DNA of 64,000 nt from Nocardia puris (GTDB taxonomy: Bacteria > Actinomycetota > Actinomycetes > Mycobacteriales > Mycobacteriaceae): positions 202,098 through 266,097 of the forward strand of contig NZ_QNRE01000010.1 of NCBI RefSeq assembly GCF_003315035.1. Reading direction: 5' to 3'. The notes beneath the pieces are model-generated. The model saw nothing but the letters and a program-made list of their open reading frames with translations. It was not told where the DNA came from and made no database searches. Shown here piece after piece: positions 1 to 9,579 of this stretch; the stretch's first letter is position 1, and every line of letters begins with the position of its first letter. The position numbers and the translations under genes were made by a program.

Positions 1-2206
1 AGAGCTCCGCGCCCGCGTCGGCCGCCGCACCGAGCCCGGCGGTCAGACCCGCACCCGCGTCGAACGCGCCGCCGAGTCCCGATTCCAGACCGGCACCCAG
101 CTCGCCGGCCGCGCCGGCCGCGATATCGGCGCCCGCCTGCGCGCCCGCGCCGAGACCCGTTTCGAGTCCGGAGGCAAACTCACCACCGGCCGCGATCGAG
201 CCGGAAAGCCCTGTCTCCAAACCGGTTCCGGCCGCACCGCCACCGATGCCGGCCACACCGCCGACCAGCCCCTGCCATCCACCGCCCAACTCCGCGCCGC
301 CCTGCGCCCCACCGGCCAGCGCACCGCCGAGCTCACTGCTCAACCCGCCACCGATCTCGGCGCCGGCCCCGAGCACGGTCCCCAGCCCGGCCGACACACT
401 CGATTCGAGTCCACCCCCGGCCTGCCCGCCGACCGCACCGGAGACGCCACCGACCGCGTCGATACCACCGGAGACCCCGGCTCCGAACTCACTCCCGAGA
501 CTTCCGGCCGCCCCGAGCGCGCCTTCGGCCGCCGCACCGAGATCGGCACCCAGGCCGCCTCCGGCACCCACCGCACCGTCGAGCCCCGCACCGATTCCGG
601 CCACCGCCCCGAGCGCACCTTCGAGCCCCGCGCCACCTTCCGCAACGGCACCGAGCGCACCCTCGACCCCACCGGCGACCGCGCCCTCCACTCCGGCACC
701 GATTCCGGCCCCAGCCCCGAGCGCACCCTCGAGCCCGGACTCCACCGAACCGGCCGCACCGAGCGCGCCTTCCAGTCCCGCCCCGACACCACCGACCGCG
801 CCACCGATGCCGGCCGCGAGGTCTCCACCAAGACCACCCCCGACCTCGGCCACAGCACCGAGCGCACCCTCAACGCCCGCAACCGCACCCGAGGCCCCGC
901 CTGCCCCCAACTCCCCACCCGCACCGAGCGCACCCTCGAGCGCACCCGAAAGACCAGCCCCCACACCGGCACCCGCGTCCACCGCACCTCCGACACCGGC
1001 CGCCAGATCTCCAGCCCCGGCGAGCGAACCTTCCAGCCCCGCACCGAGATTCGCCACCGCATCCACCGCGCCACCGAGGCCCGCCGTCAGGTCGCCGCCC
1101 GCGCCGAGCGCGCCCTCGACCGCGCCACCTACGCCAGCACCCAGACCGGCCGCCGCACCGAGCGAAGCTTCGACACCGGCTGCCAGATCACCAGCCGCGC
1201 CGAGCGCACCCTCCAGCCCCGCACCGATACCCGCAGCAGCGTCCGCACCGGCCTCCACAGCGCCGCCCACTCCCGCACCGATCCCGGCCGCCGCATCCCC
1301 CACCACACCAAGCGCACCCTCGACCGCGCCACTCACGCCAGCGCCAATCCCCGCAGCAGCCCCCAGCGCTCCGCCAACTCCGGCCGTCACATCTCCCACC
1401 GCACCGAGCGAACCCTCCAGCCCCGCACCGAGATTCGCCGCAGCGTCCACCGCACCGCCGACGGCGGCACCCACGCCGGCGCCGAGCCCGGCGGCCGCGT
1501 CTACCGCACCGCCCAGGCCGGCCGTCACATCGCCGACCGCGCCGAGCCCGCCGTTCAATCCGGCACCCAGCCCCGCGCCGACGCCGGCGGCGGCGTCCAC
1601 CGCGCCGCCGACCGTGGCACCCAGGCCGGCGCCCAACCCGGCGGTCAGGTCGGTCACCGCGCCGAGGGAGCCGCCCAGGGTCGCACCCAGGCCGGCGGCC
1701 GCGTCCACGCCCGCTTGGACCGCTCCGCCAAGGCCGGCGGTCACGTCGCCGACCACGTCGAGTGCGGCGTCCAGTCCCAGGTCCAGGCCGCCGCCCAGCC
1801 CCAGATCGATATCGGTTCCGCCGCCCAGCCCCAGGTCGATGTCAGTTCCACCACCCAGACCCAAGTCGATATCGGTGTTCACACCACCGCCGAGATCCAC
1901 GCCGATTCCGGCGGTCAGGTCGGTGGCGGCGTCGATGCCGGCGGAGGCGGCAGCCCCCACCACGGCGGCCGCGGCGGCCGTGGCCGTGGTGGCGGCGCCC
2001 GCGGCGATGATGGCGGAGAGCTGGGAGCCGCCGGCGACGAGGGCCGATTCGGCGACCATGGGGGCGCAGGCGGCGATGTCTTCGGGCGTCACCTCACAGA
2101 GGCCCGCCGCGGCCAACGCGCCCTCGGGGTTCGCGCAGTAACCCACCGCGGCTTCGCGGTCGCGCAGCAGGCCGAGGATGAACTCGAGAATCGCGTTGGG
2201 AGTCAT
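1..2206 (-). CDS. IniB N-terminal domain protein with long Gly/Ala-rich repeats (3' end outside window)
   Basis: The minus-strand frame starts at ATG 2206 and stays open to the window edge, giving at least 735 codons. The first ~55 residues (MTPNAILEFILGLLRD..., then GYCANPEGALAAAGLCEVTPEDI) resemble the IniB N-terminal domain. The rest is an imperfect repeat of the type GAVDAAAGLGAGLEGSLGAV, rich in Gly, Ala, Val, Leu and Asp, with nearly no aromatic residues. IniB of mycobacteria is a Gly/Ala-rich protein encoded in an operon induced by cell-wall-targeting drugs; its function is unsettled. It is divergent from an Hsp70-like gene and near an IniR-like regulator, so an iniA/iniC-type dynamin pair could follow beyond position 1. 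Long proline-rich plus-strand frames here are antisense shadows of the repeat. Confidence 0.8.
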   Translation of the reverse strand, partial: MTPNAILEFILGLLRDREAAVGYCANPEGALAAAGLCEVTPEDIAACAPMVAESALVAGGSQLSAIIAAGAATTATAAAAAVVGAAASAGIDAATDLTAGIGVDLGGGVNTDIDLGLGGGTDIDLGLGGGTDIDLGLGGGLDLGLDAALDVVGDVTAGLGGAVQAGVDAAAGLGATLGGSLGAVTDLTAGLGAGLGATVGGAVDAAAGVGAGLGAGLNGGLGAVGDVTAGLGGAVDAAAGLGAGVGAAVGGAVDAAANLGAGLEGSLGAVGDVTAGVGGALGAAAGIGAGVSGAVEGALGVVGDAAAGIGAGVGGAVEAGADAAAGIGAGLEGALGAAGDLAAGVEASLGAAAGLGAGVGGAVEGALGAGGDLTAGLGGAVDAVANLGAGLEGSLAGAGDLAAGVGGAVDAGAGVGAGLSGALEGALGAGGELGAGGASGAVAGVEGALGAVAEVGGGLGGDLAAGIGGAVGGVGAGLEGALGAAGSVESGLEGALGAGAGIGAGVEGAVAGGVEGALGAVAEGGAGLEGALGAVAGIGAGLDGAVGAGGGLGADLGAAAEGALGAAGSLGSEFGAGVSGGIDAVGGVSGAVGGQAGGGLESSVSAGLGTVLGAGAEIGGGLSSELGGALAGGAQGGAELGGGWQGLVGGVAGIGGGAAGTGLETGLSGSIAAGGEFASGLETGLGAGAQAGADIAAGAAGELGAGLESGLGGAFDAGAGLTAGLGAAADAGAEL

Positions 2207-2503
2207 CGTGCATCATCTCCTGGAATCGGCGGACCGGGCGATCCGCACTCGTTGGAATGCATTTCACGCTAGGCACGCATCGTGTTACGGAGAAACGGGG
2301 CGAACCCCCACTCTTCGCCGGGGGCACACCGTTAGGGGGTTGCCCGGCATTAGGGGAATTTCCCCGAACCTGCCCCCAGAAGTAACGGCGGACACCCAGC
2401 AACCGACAGATCGAACAAGTCGGCCGGACCACACGGCTTTCGCAGGACATGGCAACAGACAGCAGGGGCTACCGGGCCCCGGTCTCGGCGAAGAGGTTCA
2501 CGA
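2207..2503. promoter_or_regulatory. Divergent intergenic region between iniB-like and Hsp70-like genes
   Basis: This 297-bp gap should hold both divergent promoters. It contains a perfect 13-bp palindrome at 2353-2365 (ggggaa, t, ttcccc) and a second inverted repeat with arms aaccccc and gggggtt at about 2293-2341. No coding potential is evident. In mycobacteria iniBAC is controlled from such a region by IniR, so these palindromes are candidate operators; this is inference only. Confidence 0.45.
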
Positions 2504-4309
2504 ATGACACAGCGTCTGGCGCTCGGCATCACCGTCGGGTCGTCGAATTCGGTCGCGGTCGCGGCGGTGGGGGAGAACGGCACGGCGGAGGCCACGGGTG
2601 CGGTATCGACCCGCCCCAGCGTGCTCCGGCTGGCCGCCGACGAGCCGCCCGCTCTGGGCGCGGCCCGCGCGGGCAGGCATTCCGGCGACGTGGTGGTGGA
2701 GGGTTTCCTGGCCCGCGTCGGCGATCCGGTCGCGATGCTGGCCGAGGACGGGTCCGCGCACGCCGCGCACGATCTGGTCGCCACCGCCGTGACCTGCCTG
2801 ATGGCCGAGGCCGCGCACCGCGAGGGCGCGGAGCCCACGGCCACCGTGGTCTGCCACCCGGCCTGGTGGTCGCGCCACACGGTCGACGTGCAGCGCGCCG
2901 CACTCGAGGCCGCCGTCACCGGCGACGTCACGTTGGTCCCGGAGCCGATCGCCGCGGTGCGCTGGCTCGCCGCCGCGCACGGTCCGCTGGGCGACGGCGC
3001 GCTCGTCGTCGTGGATCTGGGCGCCACGGCCACCACCGTCTCGGTGGTGCGCACCGGCGCGCAGACCGCGCTGCTGGCCGCGCAGCACACCACCGAAGCC
3101 GCTGGCACGGAATTCGATCTGCTGACCATGCGCTATGTCCTGGCTAACGCGGTGCGCGGAAATGATTTCGACCCGTTCGATCCCGTGGTGGAACGGGAAT
3201 TGTCGGTATTGCGCGACCGCTGCCGAAAAGCGAAAGAAGAGCTTTCCATCAATACCGCCACGGTGGTTCCGGTGCGGGTGGACCCGGCCGAGGAGGCGGG
3301 TGAACGCGTCCGCTTGGTGCGCGACGAACTGGAGGAGCTGCTGCGCGGCCCGCTGCTGACGGCGGTGGAGTTGGTGCGCGAGGTGACCCGTCGCGCCGGC
3401 CTGGACGTCGCCGATCTCGGGCGCGTCCTGCTGACCGGCGGCGGGGGCGCGATTCCCCTTGCGGCCGAACTGATCTCGACGGAGTTCGGCCTGCCCGTCA
3501 CCGCCGCGCCCGAGCCCGCCCACACCGCGGCGCGCGGCGCGGCCCTGCTGGCCGCCGACCTTCTCGACGCCGACGCGGCCGCCGCCGTCGCCATGCCGCT
3601 CGCGGCGCAAGCCGAGGCGGCCACCGTCCGGCTGCCCGCCGTCGAGCGCGACAACGGCGGCGCGACGCTGCCGACCGACCCCGAAGCCCCGCCCCGCAAG
3701 CCATCGGGCGGCAAGCGGATCGCGATCGTGGCGGGCGCCGCGCTCGCGATCGGCCTGCTCGCGACGGGCACCGTCGCGATCGGCACCGGCGTGCAGTCCA
3801 GCCCGTCCCCGGCCTCGCCCACCCAGCAGACCACCGTCGCGACCGAGGCCGCCACACCGGGCGCACCCGACGCGGCGCCGACGGACGCACCGGCCGCGGA
3901 GCCCGTGTCCGGCCCAGCCGACCCGTCGAATCCGGCTGTGGCCCAGACCGGTTCGCCCGCGAGCGCCCCGCAGGGCTCGACCGGCGCTCCGACGGCGAAC
4001 GACCAGCCCGGCACCCAACAGCAGACGCCAGGCACCCCGGCCGCGCCGCCCCCGGCGCAGGGCCAGCAGCCCGCCCCGAGCCCGAATTCCCCTGCACCGC
4101 AACCTCAACCGCAGCCTCAACCGCAGCCTCAGCCGCAACCCCAGCCCCAGCCCCAACCGCAACGCCCCGGCGGCACCGTCGGCGGTGCGGTCGAGGACGT
4201 CGTCGGCGGTGTGGGTGGCGTGGTCGGCGGCGTCGGCGAAGGCGTCGGCGGGGTCGTCGGCGGACTGGGCGGTGCAGTCGGCGACGTCCTCGGAGGCAAT
4301 GGTGGCTGA
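2504..4309 (+). CDS. Hsp70/actin-like ATPase-domain protein with membrane anchor and Pro-rich tail
   Basis: 601 aa. The N-terminal ~370 residues show actin/Hsp70-fold signatures: an MTQRLALGITVGSSNSVAVA phosphate-1-like start, VVVDLGATATTVSVV (phosphate 2) and VLLTGGGGAIPL (adenosine-type motif). The Hsp70 substrate-binding domain is absent. Residues ~405-428 form one transmembrane segment. After it comes a Pro/Ala/Gln-rich tail with a (PQ)n run, ending in about 40 residues of Gly-Val repeat (GGVGGVVGGVGEG-type). That ending resembles in composition the repeat of the divergent IniB-like protein. The ATPase domain is predicted cytoplasmic and the tail extracytoplasmic. The last 11 bp overlap the IniR-like gene, so the two are probably co-translated. 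Confidence 0.85.
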   Translation: MTQRLALGITVGSSNSVAVAAVGENGTAEATGAVSTRPSVLRLAADEPPALGAARAGRHSGDVVVEGFLARVGDPVAMLAEDGSAHAAHDLVATAVTCLMAEAAHREGAEPTATVVCHPAWWSRHTVDVQRAALEAAVTGDVTLVPEPIAAVRWLAAAHGPLGDGALVVVDLGATATTVSVVRTGAQTALLAAQHTTEAAGTEFDLLTMRYVLANAVRGNDFDPFDPVVERELSVLRDRCRKAKEELSINTATVVPVRVDPAEEAGERVRLVRDELEELLRGPLLTAVELVREVTRRAGLDVADLGRVLLTGGGGAIPLAAELISTEFGLPVTAAPEPAHTAARGAALLAADLLDADAAAAVAMPLAAQAEAATVRLPAVERDNGGATLPTDPEAPPRKPSGGKRIAIVAGAALAIGLLATGTVAIGTGVQSSPSPASPTQQTTVATEAATPGAPDAAPTDAPAAEPVSGPADPSNPAVAQTGSPASAPQGSTGAPTANDQPGTQQQTPGTPAAPPPAQGQQPAPSPNSPAPQPQPQPQPQPQPQPQPQPQPQRPGGTVGGAVEDVVGGVGGVVGGVGEGVGGVVGGLGGAVGDVLGGNGG

Positions 4310-6797
4310 AACGGCGTTCGACACCCTGCCGACCGCTCGCGAACTGCTCCGCGACATCGATTGCCCGGACGCCGAACCCACCGCCTATCTGATCCGCGGC
4401 AGGTCCGGCACCGGTAAATCGACATTGCTGAGCGCGATCCGCACCCGCCTGAGGGCCCGGGGTGTCCCGCTGCGCGACACCCTCACGGCCCTCGAACCGA
4501 ACGGCGCGGGGCCGCATCAGGCGCTGATCGTCGACAACGCACACACCCTCCCCCAGGGTGATCTCGAAAGACTGTGCGCCGTAGTCGAATCCGGTCACCT
4601 CACGGTGGTCATCGCGGCCCAGCCCCGCCCGCACGAACCGGCACTGCGCACGCTCACCGACGCCGTGACGCGCCGCGGCCGCGTGGTGGATCTGCGCCCG
4701 CTCGGCGTGGCCGACATCCTGCCCTTCGCGCGCGAACTCGGGATGATGGTGCCGCGCCCGGTCGCCCAGCACATCCACCAGCAGACCGGCGGTATCCGCG
4801 GCGGCGTGGTGGCCGCGCTCTCCGCCGCGGGCACCGGCCGACTGGACGCGGGCACCGCGGCGGTGGACGAGGCCGTCACGAAATGGGCACGCGCGCAACT
4901 GGAAAGCATCGAACCCGATCTGCTCGAGACGCTGGCCGTGGCCACCACGGGCACCGGCCTGGACGCCACCGAACTCACCGAGGTGCTGGGCGTGCCGCCC
5001 GAGACCGCGCAGTCGCTCATCGACCGCGCCCGCGCCAGCGCCCTGGTGACCGACGCCGATCTGCTCCTCGCGCCCGCAGTCGCGCCGCTGCGCACCATGC
5101 TGGGCGACCGCCGGTTCGTCGCGGTGCAGCGCCGCCTGCTCGGCGCGCGCCTGGACGCCGGACTGTTGCGCGACCACACCGCCCTGCTGCTCGCCGAATC
5201 CGGCGTGCAGGACCCCCGGCTCGCCGAATTCCTCAGCGCCGCAGCCGAACAAGCCGGACGTGACGCGGTGCGCTACTACGCGGCCGCCGCCTCGGCGGGC
5301 GCCGAACCCGGTCTGATCGGCCTGCGCTGGGCCGAAGCCGCCGCCAATATCGGCGACGGCGAGACGGCGATGCGGCTGGCCGAACCCGTACTGGCCCGCG
5401 CGGGCGCGGCGGGTGCGGATCTCACCGCCGCCGTACGGATCTGCGCGGGCGTGCTCACCCGGCGCGGGCTGGTCGGGCGGGCAGCCCAGCTCTACGGCTG
5501 GCTCGGTCCCGACCGCGTCGGCCCCGACTGGGCTGTCGGCGCGACCGTGCTCTACCTGGCGGGCAACACCCCCGCCGCGGCCGATCTCCGCGCCACCGCC
5601 GACCGCTGGCCGCCCACCCAGGCCGGGGCGCACGCGAGCCTCATCGCCACCTCACTGGGCCGCTCGATCGACGGAAAGTCGACCGCGACAGCCATTTCCG
5701 CGCTCATCCAGGCCTCGCACGCCGATTCGGGCATCGACCGCTTCCTACCCTGTACGGCGGTGTCCATCGCCGCGCTGCTGTGCCTGAGCACCGGCGACCC
5801 GCGCCGCGCGGGCGAGGCACTGCGCCGCGCCGCCGCCAGCGGGCTGCGCTGCCACCAGCTCCAGGTGCTCACCGCCTGGACCGCGATGCTCGGCGGCGAC
5901 GAGCGCACCGCCGCCGACACCGTCGCCGACCTCGACTGGGACCGGCTCGACCTGCGCGACAAGCTGCTCGCGCACGGCGTCACCGTCGGGCTGGCGCGCC
6001 GCGCGGGCGACCACACCGCGCTGACCCGGGCCTGGCAAGCCGCAGCTCCCATGTTCGACCAGGTCGACGCCGACCTGCTCACCGTGCTGCCGGTCGGCGA
6101 GCTGTGGCTGGCCGGTATCCGCCTGCGCGACGAGGAACGCGTCCAGCGGCTCGTCGAGGCCACCCGCGAGCTGCTGCACCGCCTGCACCAGCCGCCCGCC
6201 TGGGCGAACGCCTTCCACTGGTACGGCGTGCAGGCCGCCATCGCGCACGAGCGGCCCGACGAACTGCTGCCGCCCGCGCACCGGCTCAAGGCGGCCGCCG
6301 CCGCGGGCGACCGGCACGCCGCCGTGCTGGCCGACGCGGGCCGCACCTGGGTGCTGGTGCTGCGCGGGCAGGTCGAGGTGAAACTGGTGGAAGTGGCCGT
6401 CACCGGACTGCGCGGCATCGGCCTCACCTGGGACGCGGCCCGGCTGGCCAGCGAGGCGGCGCTGGCCGCCGCCGATTCGGCCACCGCGACCGCGCTGCTC
6501 AAGCTGGCGCGCACCGTGCGCACCGAATCCCGCCCGCAGGAACGCCCGATCACGACGGCCGTCACCACCCCGGAACCGGCGGCCACAGGCGCGGCGATGC
6601 TCAGCGAACGCGAACGTGAGGTGGCCGAACTGGTGCTGCTCGGCCTCACCTACCGTGAGATCGGAGCGCGGCTGTACATCTCCGCCAAGACGGTGGAGCA
6701 TCACGTCGCACGGATTCGGCGCCGGATCGGTGCACGGTCGCGTTCGGAGTTATTGTCAATGCTCCGCGCCATGGGACACGGATCGTTGCTCGTGTGA
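4299..6797 (+). CDS. IniR-like STAND/LuxR-family transcriptional regulator
   Basis: The chosen start is ATG 4299, with GGAGG at 4292-4296 inside the end of the Hsp70-like gene, giving 832 aa; longer upstream readings lie inside that gene. A P-loop GRSGTGKST is at residues 34-42 and a Walker-B-like ALIVDNAHTL near residue 70. A long helical MalT/TPR-like middle follows. The C-terminal LuxR helix-turn-helix runs from LSEREREVAELVLLGLTYRE through AKTVEHHVARIRRRIGARSR. The architecture and length match my memory of mycobacterial IniR (Rv0339c), reported to activate iniBAC in response to trehalose released under envelope stress. Its position next to an iniB-like gene supports that role. Orthology needs a reciprocal search. 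Confidence 0.8.
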   Translation: MVAETAFDTLPTARELLRDIDCPDAEPTAYLIRGRSGTGKSTLLSAIRTRLRARGVPLRDTLTALEPNGAGPHQALIVDNAHTLPQGDLERLCAVVESGHLTVVIAAQPRPHEPALRTLTDAVTRRGRVVDLRPLGVADILPFARELGMMVPRPVAQHIHQQTGGIRGGVVAALSAAGTGRLDAGTAAVDEAVTKWARAQLESIEPDLLETLAVATTGTGLDATELTEVLGVPPETAQSLIDRARASALVTDADLLLAPAVAPLRTMLGDRRFVAVQRRLLGARLDAGLLRDHTALLLAESGVQDPRLAEFLSAAAEQAGRDAVRYYAAAASAGAEPGLIGLRWAEAAANIGDGETAMRLAEPVLARAGAAGADLTAAVRICAGVLTRRGLVGRAAQLYGWLGPDRVGPDWAVGATVLYLAGNTPAAADLRATADRWPPTQAGAHASLIATSLGRSIDGKSTATAISALIQASHADSGIDRFLPCTAVSIAALLCLSTGDPRRAGEALRRAAASGLRCHQLQVLTAWTAMLGGDERTAADTVADLDWDRLDLRDKLLAHGVTVGLARRAGDHTALTRAWQAAAPMFDQVDADLLTVLPVGELWLAGIRLRDEERVQRLVEATRELLHRLHQPPAWANAFHWYGVQAAIAHERPDELLPPAHRLKAAAAAGDRHAAVLADAGRTWVLVLRGQVEVKLVEVAVTGLRGIGLTWDAARLASEAALAAADSATATALLKLARTVRTESRPQERPITTAVTTPEPAATGAAMLSEREREVAELVLLGLTYREIGARLYISAKTVEHHVARIRRRIGARSRSELLSMLRAMGHGSLLV

Positions 6798-6840
6798 TCG
6801 CCCCGGTGCGGCCGATCGAAGAGCCGAAGCGAGGAATGTG

Positions 6841-7974
6841 ATGGCCACAGGGGTGGGCCTGCGGATCGCCGACGAGGACAGCACCGCCGCCATCGTCACC
6901 GACGGCGGGGAACTGCACTACGTGGTGCGCGAATCGGTGCTGCACATGTCCGACGACGGCGACACCGTGCTCGGCGGCGAGCCGCCCGCCGACCATTCGC
7001 ACTCCATCACCGGTTTCGTGGCCGCCGTCGGCGACCCGGCCGGCATCACCGTGGACGACGGCGAGGCCTACCGCGCCGAGGACCTGGTCGCGACCGCGCT
7101 GTTCTGCCTGATCAACCTCACCGCCGAACACCTGAGCGGCGCCGCCGAGTTCTACGCCACCCACCCCGGCGGCTGGCCCGCCGAGCAGGTGCAGGCGCTG
7201 CGCGAGGCGCTGGACTACCTGGGCCTGAAGTCGGTGGTGCTGGTCAGCGAGGCCGATCTGCCCGCCGTCGACACCGCCGAGCCGGGCAAGTCCTTCTCCT
7301 ACGACGCCGCCCGCGCCGCGCTGGCCGCCGTGCTCGCGACCCCGGCGGGTGCGACGCCGCCCGATCCGACCGCGGCGGAGAATTCGACGATCGTGACCGA
7401 CGTGATCCCGGCGGTGCCCGTGCCGGAGGCGCAACAGGCGTACTCGGCGGCGATGCCGATCGCGACGGCCCTGCCCACCGAGGCCATCACCGACGTCCCC
7501 GAGACGCCCGCCCCCGCGCCGCAGCCCACCCCGAAGGAGGACCGCAAGCGCGTCACGGTGCTCATCGCGGCCGCGGCGCTGGTCGGCCTGACACTGGGCG
7601 GTGTGGGCGTGGCCCTGCTCTTCCGCGGTGAAGACTCCCCCGCGGTGCCGCCCGTGCGCGACGCACAATCGGGCGTGTCCACCACCAGCACGGTCGCACC
7701 GCCCCCGCCGCCGCCCGCGCAACCCGTCGCGCCGCCGCCCGCGCCGATCACCACGGAACCTCCGATCGTCACCACGACCACGACGGAGCCGGAGCCTGCG
7801 CCGCCACCCCCACCGCCGACGACCACCGAGGAACCGACCACCACCACGGTCCCGCCCACCACCACGCCGGAGGAGACCACGAGTCCGACCAGGACCCGTC
7901 CGCGCAATCCCTGGCAGCCCTACGACCCGGAGAATCCGTTCGAGTGGTGGGAGACCCCCACGGTTCCCCGATGA
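6841..7974 (+). CDS. Truncated Hsp70/actin-like membrane protein with Thr/Pro-rich extracellular tail
   Basis: 377 aa from ATG 6841, preceded by GAGGAA; the frame is open further upstream but overlaps the regulator. The first ~170 residues align by eye with the N-terminal half of the Hsp70-like protein at 2504 (a VAAVGDPAGITVDDG-type block, then AEDLVATALFCLINLTAEH). The second actin lobe and the nucleotide-binding phosphate-2 and adenosine motifs are missing, so ATP binding is doubtful. One transmembrane segment lies at ~237-260. The tail is TTT/PPP-rich and ends in a WQPYDPENPFEWWETPTVPR-type aromatic patch. Thr/Pro tails in actinobacteria are often O-mannosylated. It follows the regulator by 43 bp and is probably in the same operon. 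Confidence 0.75.
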   Translation: MATGVGLRIADEDSTAAIVTDGGELHYVVRESVLHMSDDGDTVLGGEPPADHSHSITGFVAAVGDPAGITVDDGEAYRAEDLVATALFCLINLTAEHLSGAAEFYATHPGGWPAEQVQALREALDYLGLKSVVLVSEADLPAVDTAEPGKSFSYDAARAALAAVLATPAGATPPDPTAAENSTIVTDVIPAVPVPEAQQAYSAAMPIATALPTEAITDVPETPAPAPQPTPKEDRKRVTVLIAAAALVGLTLGGVGVALLFRGEDSPAVPPVRDAQSGVSTTSTVAPPPPPPAQPVAPPPAPITTEPPIVTTTTTEPEPAPPPPPPTTTEEPTTTTVPPTTTPEETTSPTRTRPRNPWQPYDPENPFEWWETPTVPR

Positions 7975-8148
7975 TCATGCCGATTGGTAGCGACCGATCG
8001 GGGTTTGTGCCTTAAAGTGAAGCGCTGACCGGATCGGACGGGGTTTCCCGGTACCCTCCGGTCGCTCGACGAGGACTTGTGCGCCAACGGATTCGCCGCC
8101 GCGAGCGCACGGATGTAGCTGGCACCCGTGTGCCGACGAAGGGACTTC

Positions 8149-9504
8149 ATGCGCAAGTTGGTGGCGCGTCGCGCCTCGGTCAAGGCTGCCTCGATCGCGG
8201 CGGCGGCGACCGTTCTCCTGGTTCCGATGTCCGGCACGGCGGCGGCGGAACCCGCGCCACCGCAGCTGAGCCCCGACGCGCTGCCCGCCGAACTCGTGGA
8301 GGCCGTCACCCGGGATCTGAAGATGAGCCCGACCGAGTACCTGGATCGCGCCGCCCGCGCCCAGCAGCTGCGCGAGTACGCGCGCGACTTCCGCTCCGAG
8401 CGCCCCACCGACTTCGCGGGCGCCTGGATGAGCGCCGAGGGCAAGGCGGTCGTCGCGGTCACCTCCCCCGACGCCGCGCGCGTCGCGGCGGGCGACGGCT
8501 ACCAGACCCGCCTGGCGCCCGTCTCGGCCGACAACCTGGAGAGCTCGCTGAACCAGCTCACCCAGTGGATCGGCACGCTGCCGCGCGAACTGTCCGAGGC
8601 GATCAACTCCGTCGCCATCGACTTCCTCAACAGCCAGCTGGTGCTCAGCGTCGCGAACACGCCCGTGGGCCACATGCTCAACCTGCCCACGCTGATCGCC
8701 AACGTGAAGGTCATCCTGTCGCCGGGCGGCGGCGGGCCGGTGGAGCGGCGCCCGATGGGCGGCGACACCTACATCAGCGTGCCCGGCTCGTTGCGGGACA
8801 CCTCGCTGCGCGGCGTGGACGTGTGCTCGTTCGGTTTCAACAGCGTGGACGCGGCGGGCAACGCCCTCAATATCAGCGCGGGCCACTGCGACCCGAACCT
8901 GGGCAAGTCCGATCAGCGGGCCGGCGTCTACCTGCCCAACGTGCGCGATATCGCCAACAGCCCCGAACTGGGCACGTTCGTGCGCGCCGAACTGGGTGGC
9001 AGCAGCGCGCTGGACTACTCGGTGATCCAGCTCAACGACCGCGCCGTGCGCGCGGGCATGGACCAGCCCTCGGTGCGCGCCGCCAACGGCACCACGCTCT
9101 CGATCACCGGCACCGCCGATCCGATCGTCGGCGCCCCGGTGTGCAAGTCGGGCCAGACCTCCGCGTTCACCTGCGGTTTCGTGGTGGCCGACCGGGTCGA
9201 GACGCAGCTCTACACCGCTGACGGCGAGAGCAAGACCGTGCGCGGTTTCGCCAGCTCCGCCTGCACCCTGGGCGGTGACAGCGGCGGCGCGATCGTGTCC
9301 GGCACGCTGGCGCTGGGCATCACCAGCGGTTCCAACGCCGCCGACGCCCCCGACTGCGACGAGGCCAACCTCGCGCTGGCCCCGTACGGCGGCACCGCGA
9401 CGCTGGGCATCCCGATCCGCTCGATCCTGGCCGATATCAACGCCTCCTCCGGCGGCGGGCTCGGCAGCGGCATCACCGTGCGGACGCGCCCGAACGCGGG
9501 CTGA
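8149..9504 (+). CDS. Secreted S1-family (alpha-lytic/streptogrisin-like) serine protease, copy 1
   Basis: 451 aa. ATG 8149 is chosen because AAGGGA lies 5 nt upstream and a signal peptide (MRKLVARRAS..., cleavage near GTAAAEPA) follows; an upstream in-frame ATG (8128) would add seven residues and spoil it. A ~200-residue pro-region with the block LPAELVEAVTRDLKMSPTEYL resembles propeptides of S1 alpha-lytic-type enzymes. The catalytic triad is visible: His246 (NISAGHCD), Asp289 (DYSVIQL), Ser378 (GGDSGGA). Cysteines around His and Ser fit conserved disulfides. The next gene is a paralogue. Confidence 0.88.
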   Translation: MRKLVARRASVKAASIAAAATVLLVPMSGTAAAEPAPPQLSPDALPAELVEAVTRDLKMSPTEYLDRAARAQQLREYARDFRSERPTDFAGAWMSAEGKAVVAVTSPDAARVAAGDGYQTRLAPVSADNLESSLNQLTQWIGTLPRELSEAINSVAIDFLNSQLVLSVANTPVGHMLNLPTLIANVKVILSPGGGGPVERRPMGGDTYISVPGSLRDTSLRGVDVCSFGFNSVDAAGNALNISAGHCDPNLGKSDQRAGVYLPNVRDIANSPELGTFVRAELGGSSALDYSVIQLNDRAVRAGMDQPSVRAANGTTLSITGTADPIVGAPVCKSGQTSAFTCGFVVADRVETQLYTADGESKTVRGFASSACTLGGDSGGAIVSGTLALGITSGSNAADAPDCDEANLALAPYGGTATLGIPIRSILADINASSGGGLGSGITVRTRPNAG

Positions 9505-9579
9505 GCGCGACGCGCCGAGCGAGGAGAACAAGCCGGGCGAGGAGTGGGATTACCGGCTCGGACCCCATATAGTCTCCCC

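Noticed and set aside
246..2272. Long plus-strand proline/alanine-rich and Arg-rich reading frames in the first 2 kb
   Set aside because: They are antisense shadows of the minus-strand Gly/Ala repeat frame, which has a recognisable IniB-like N-terminus and a proper start.
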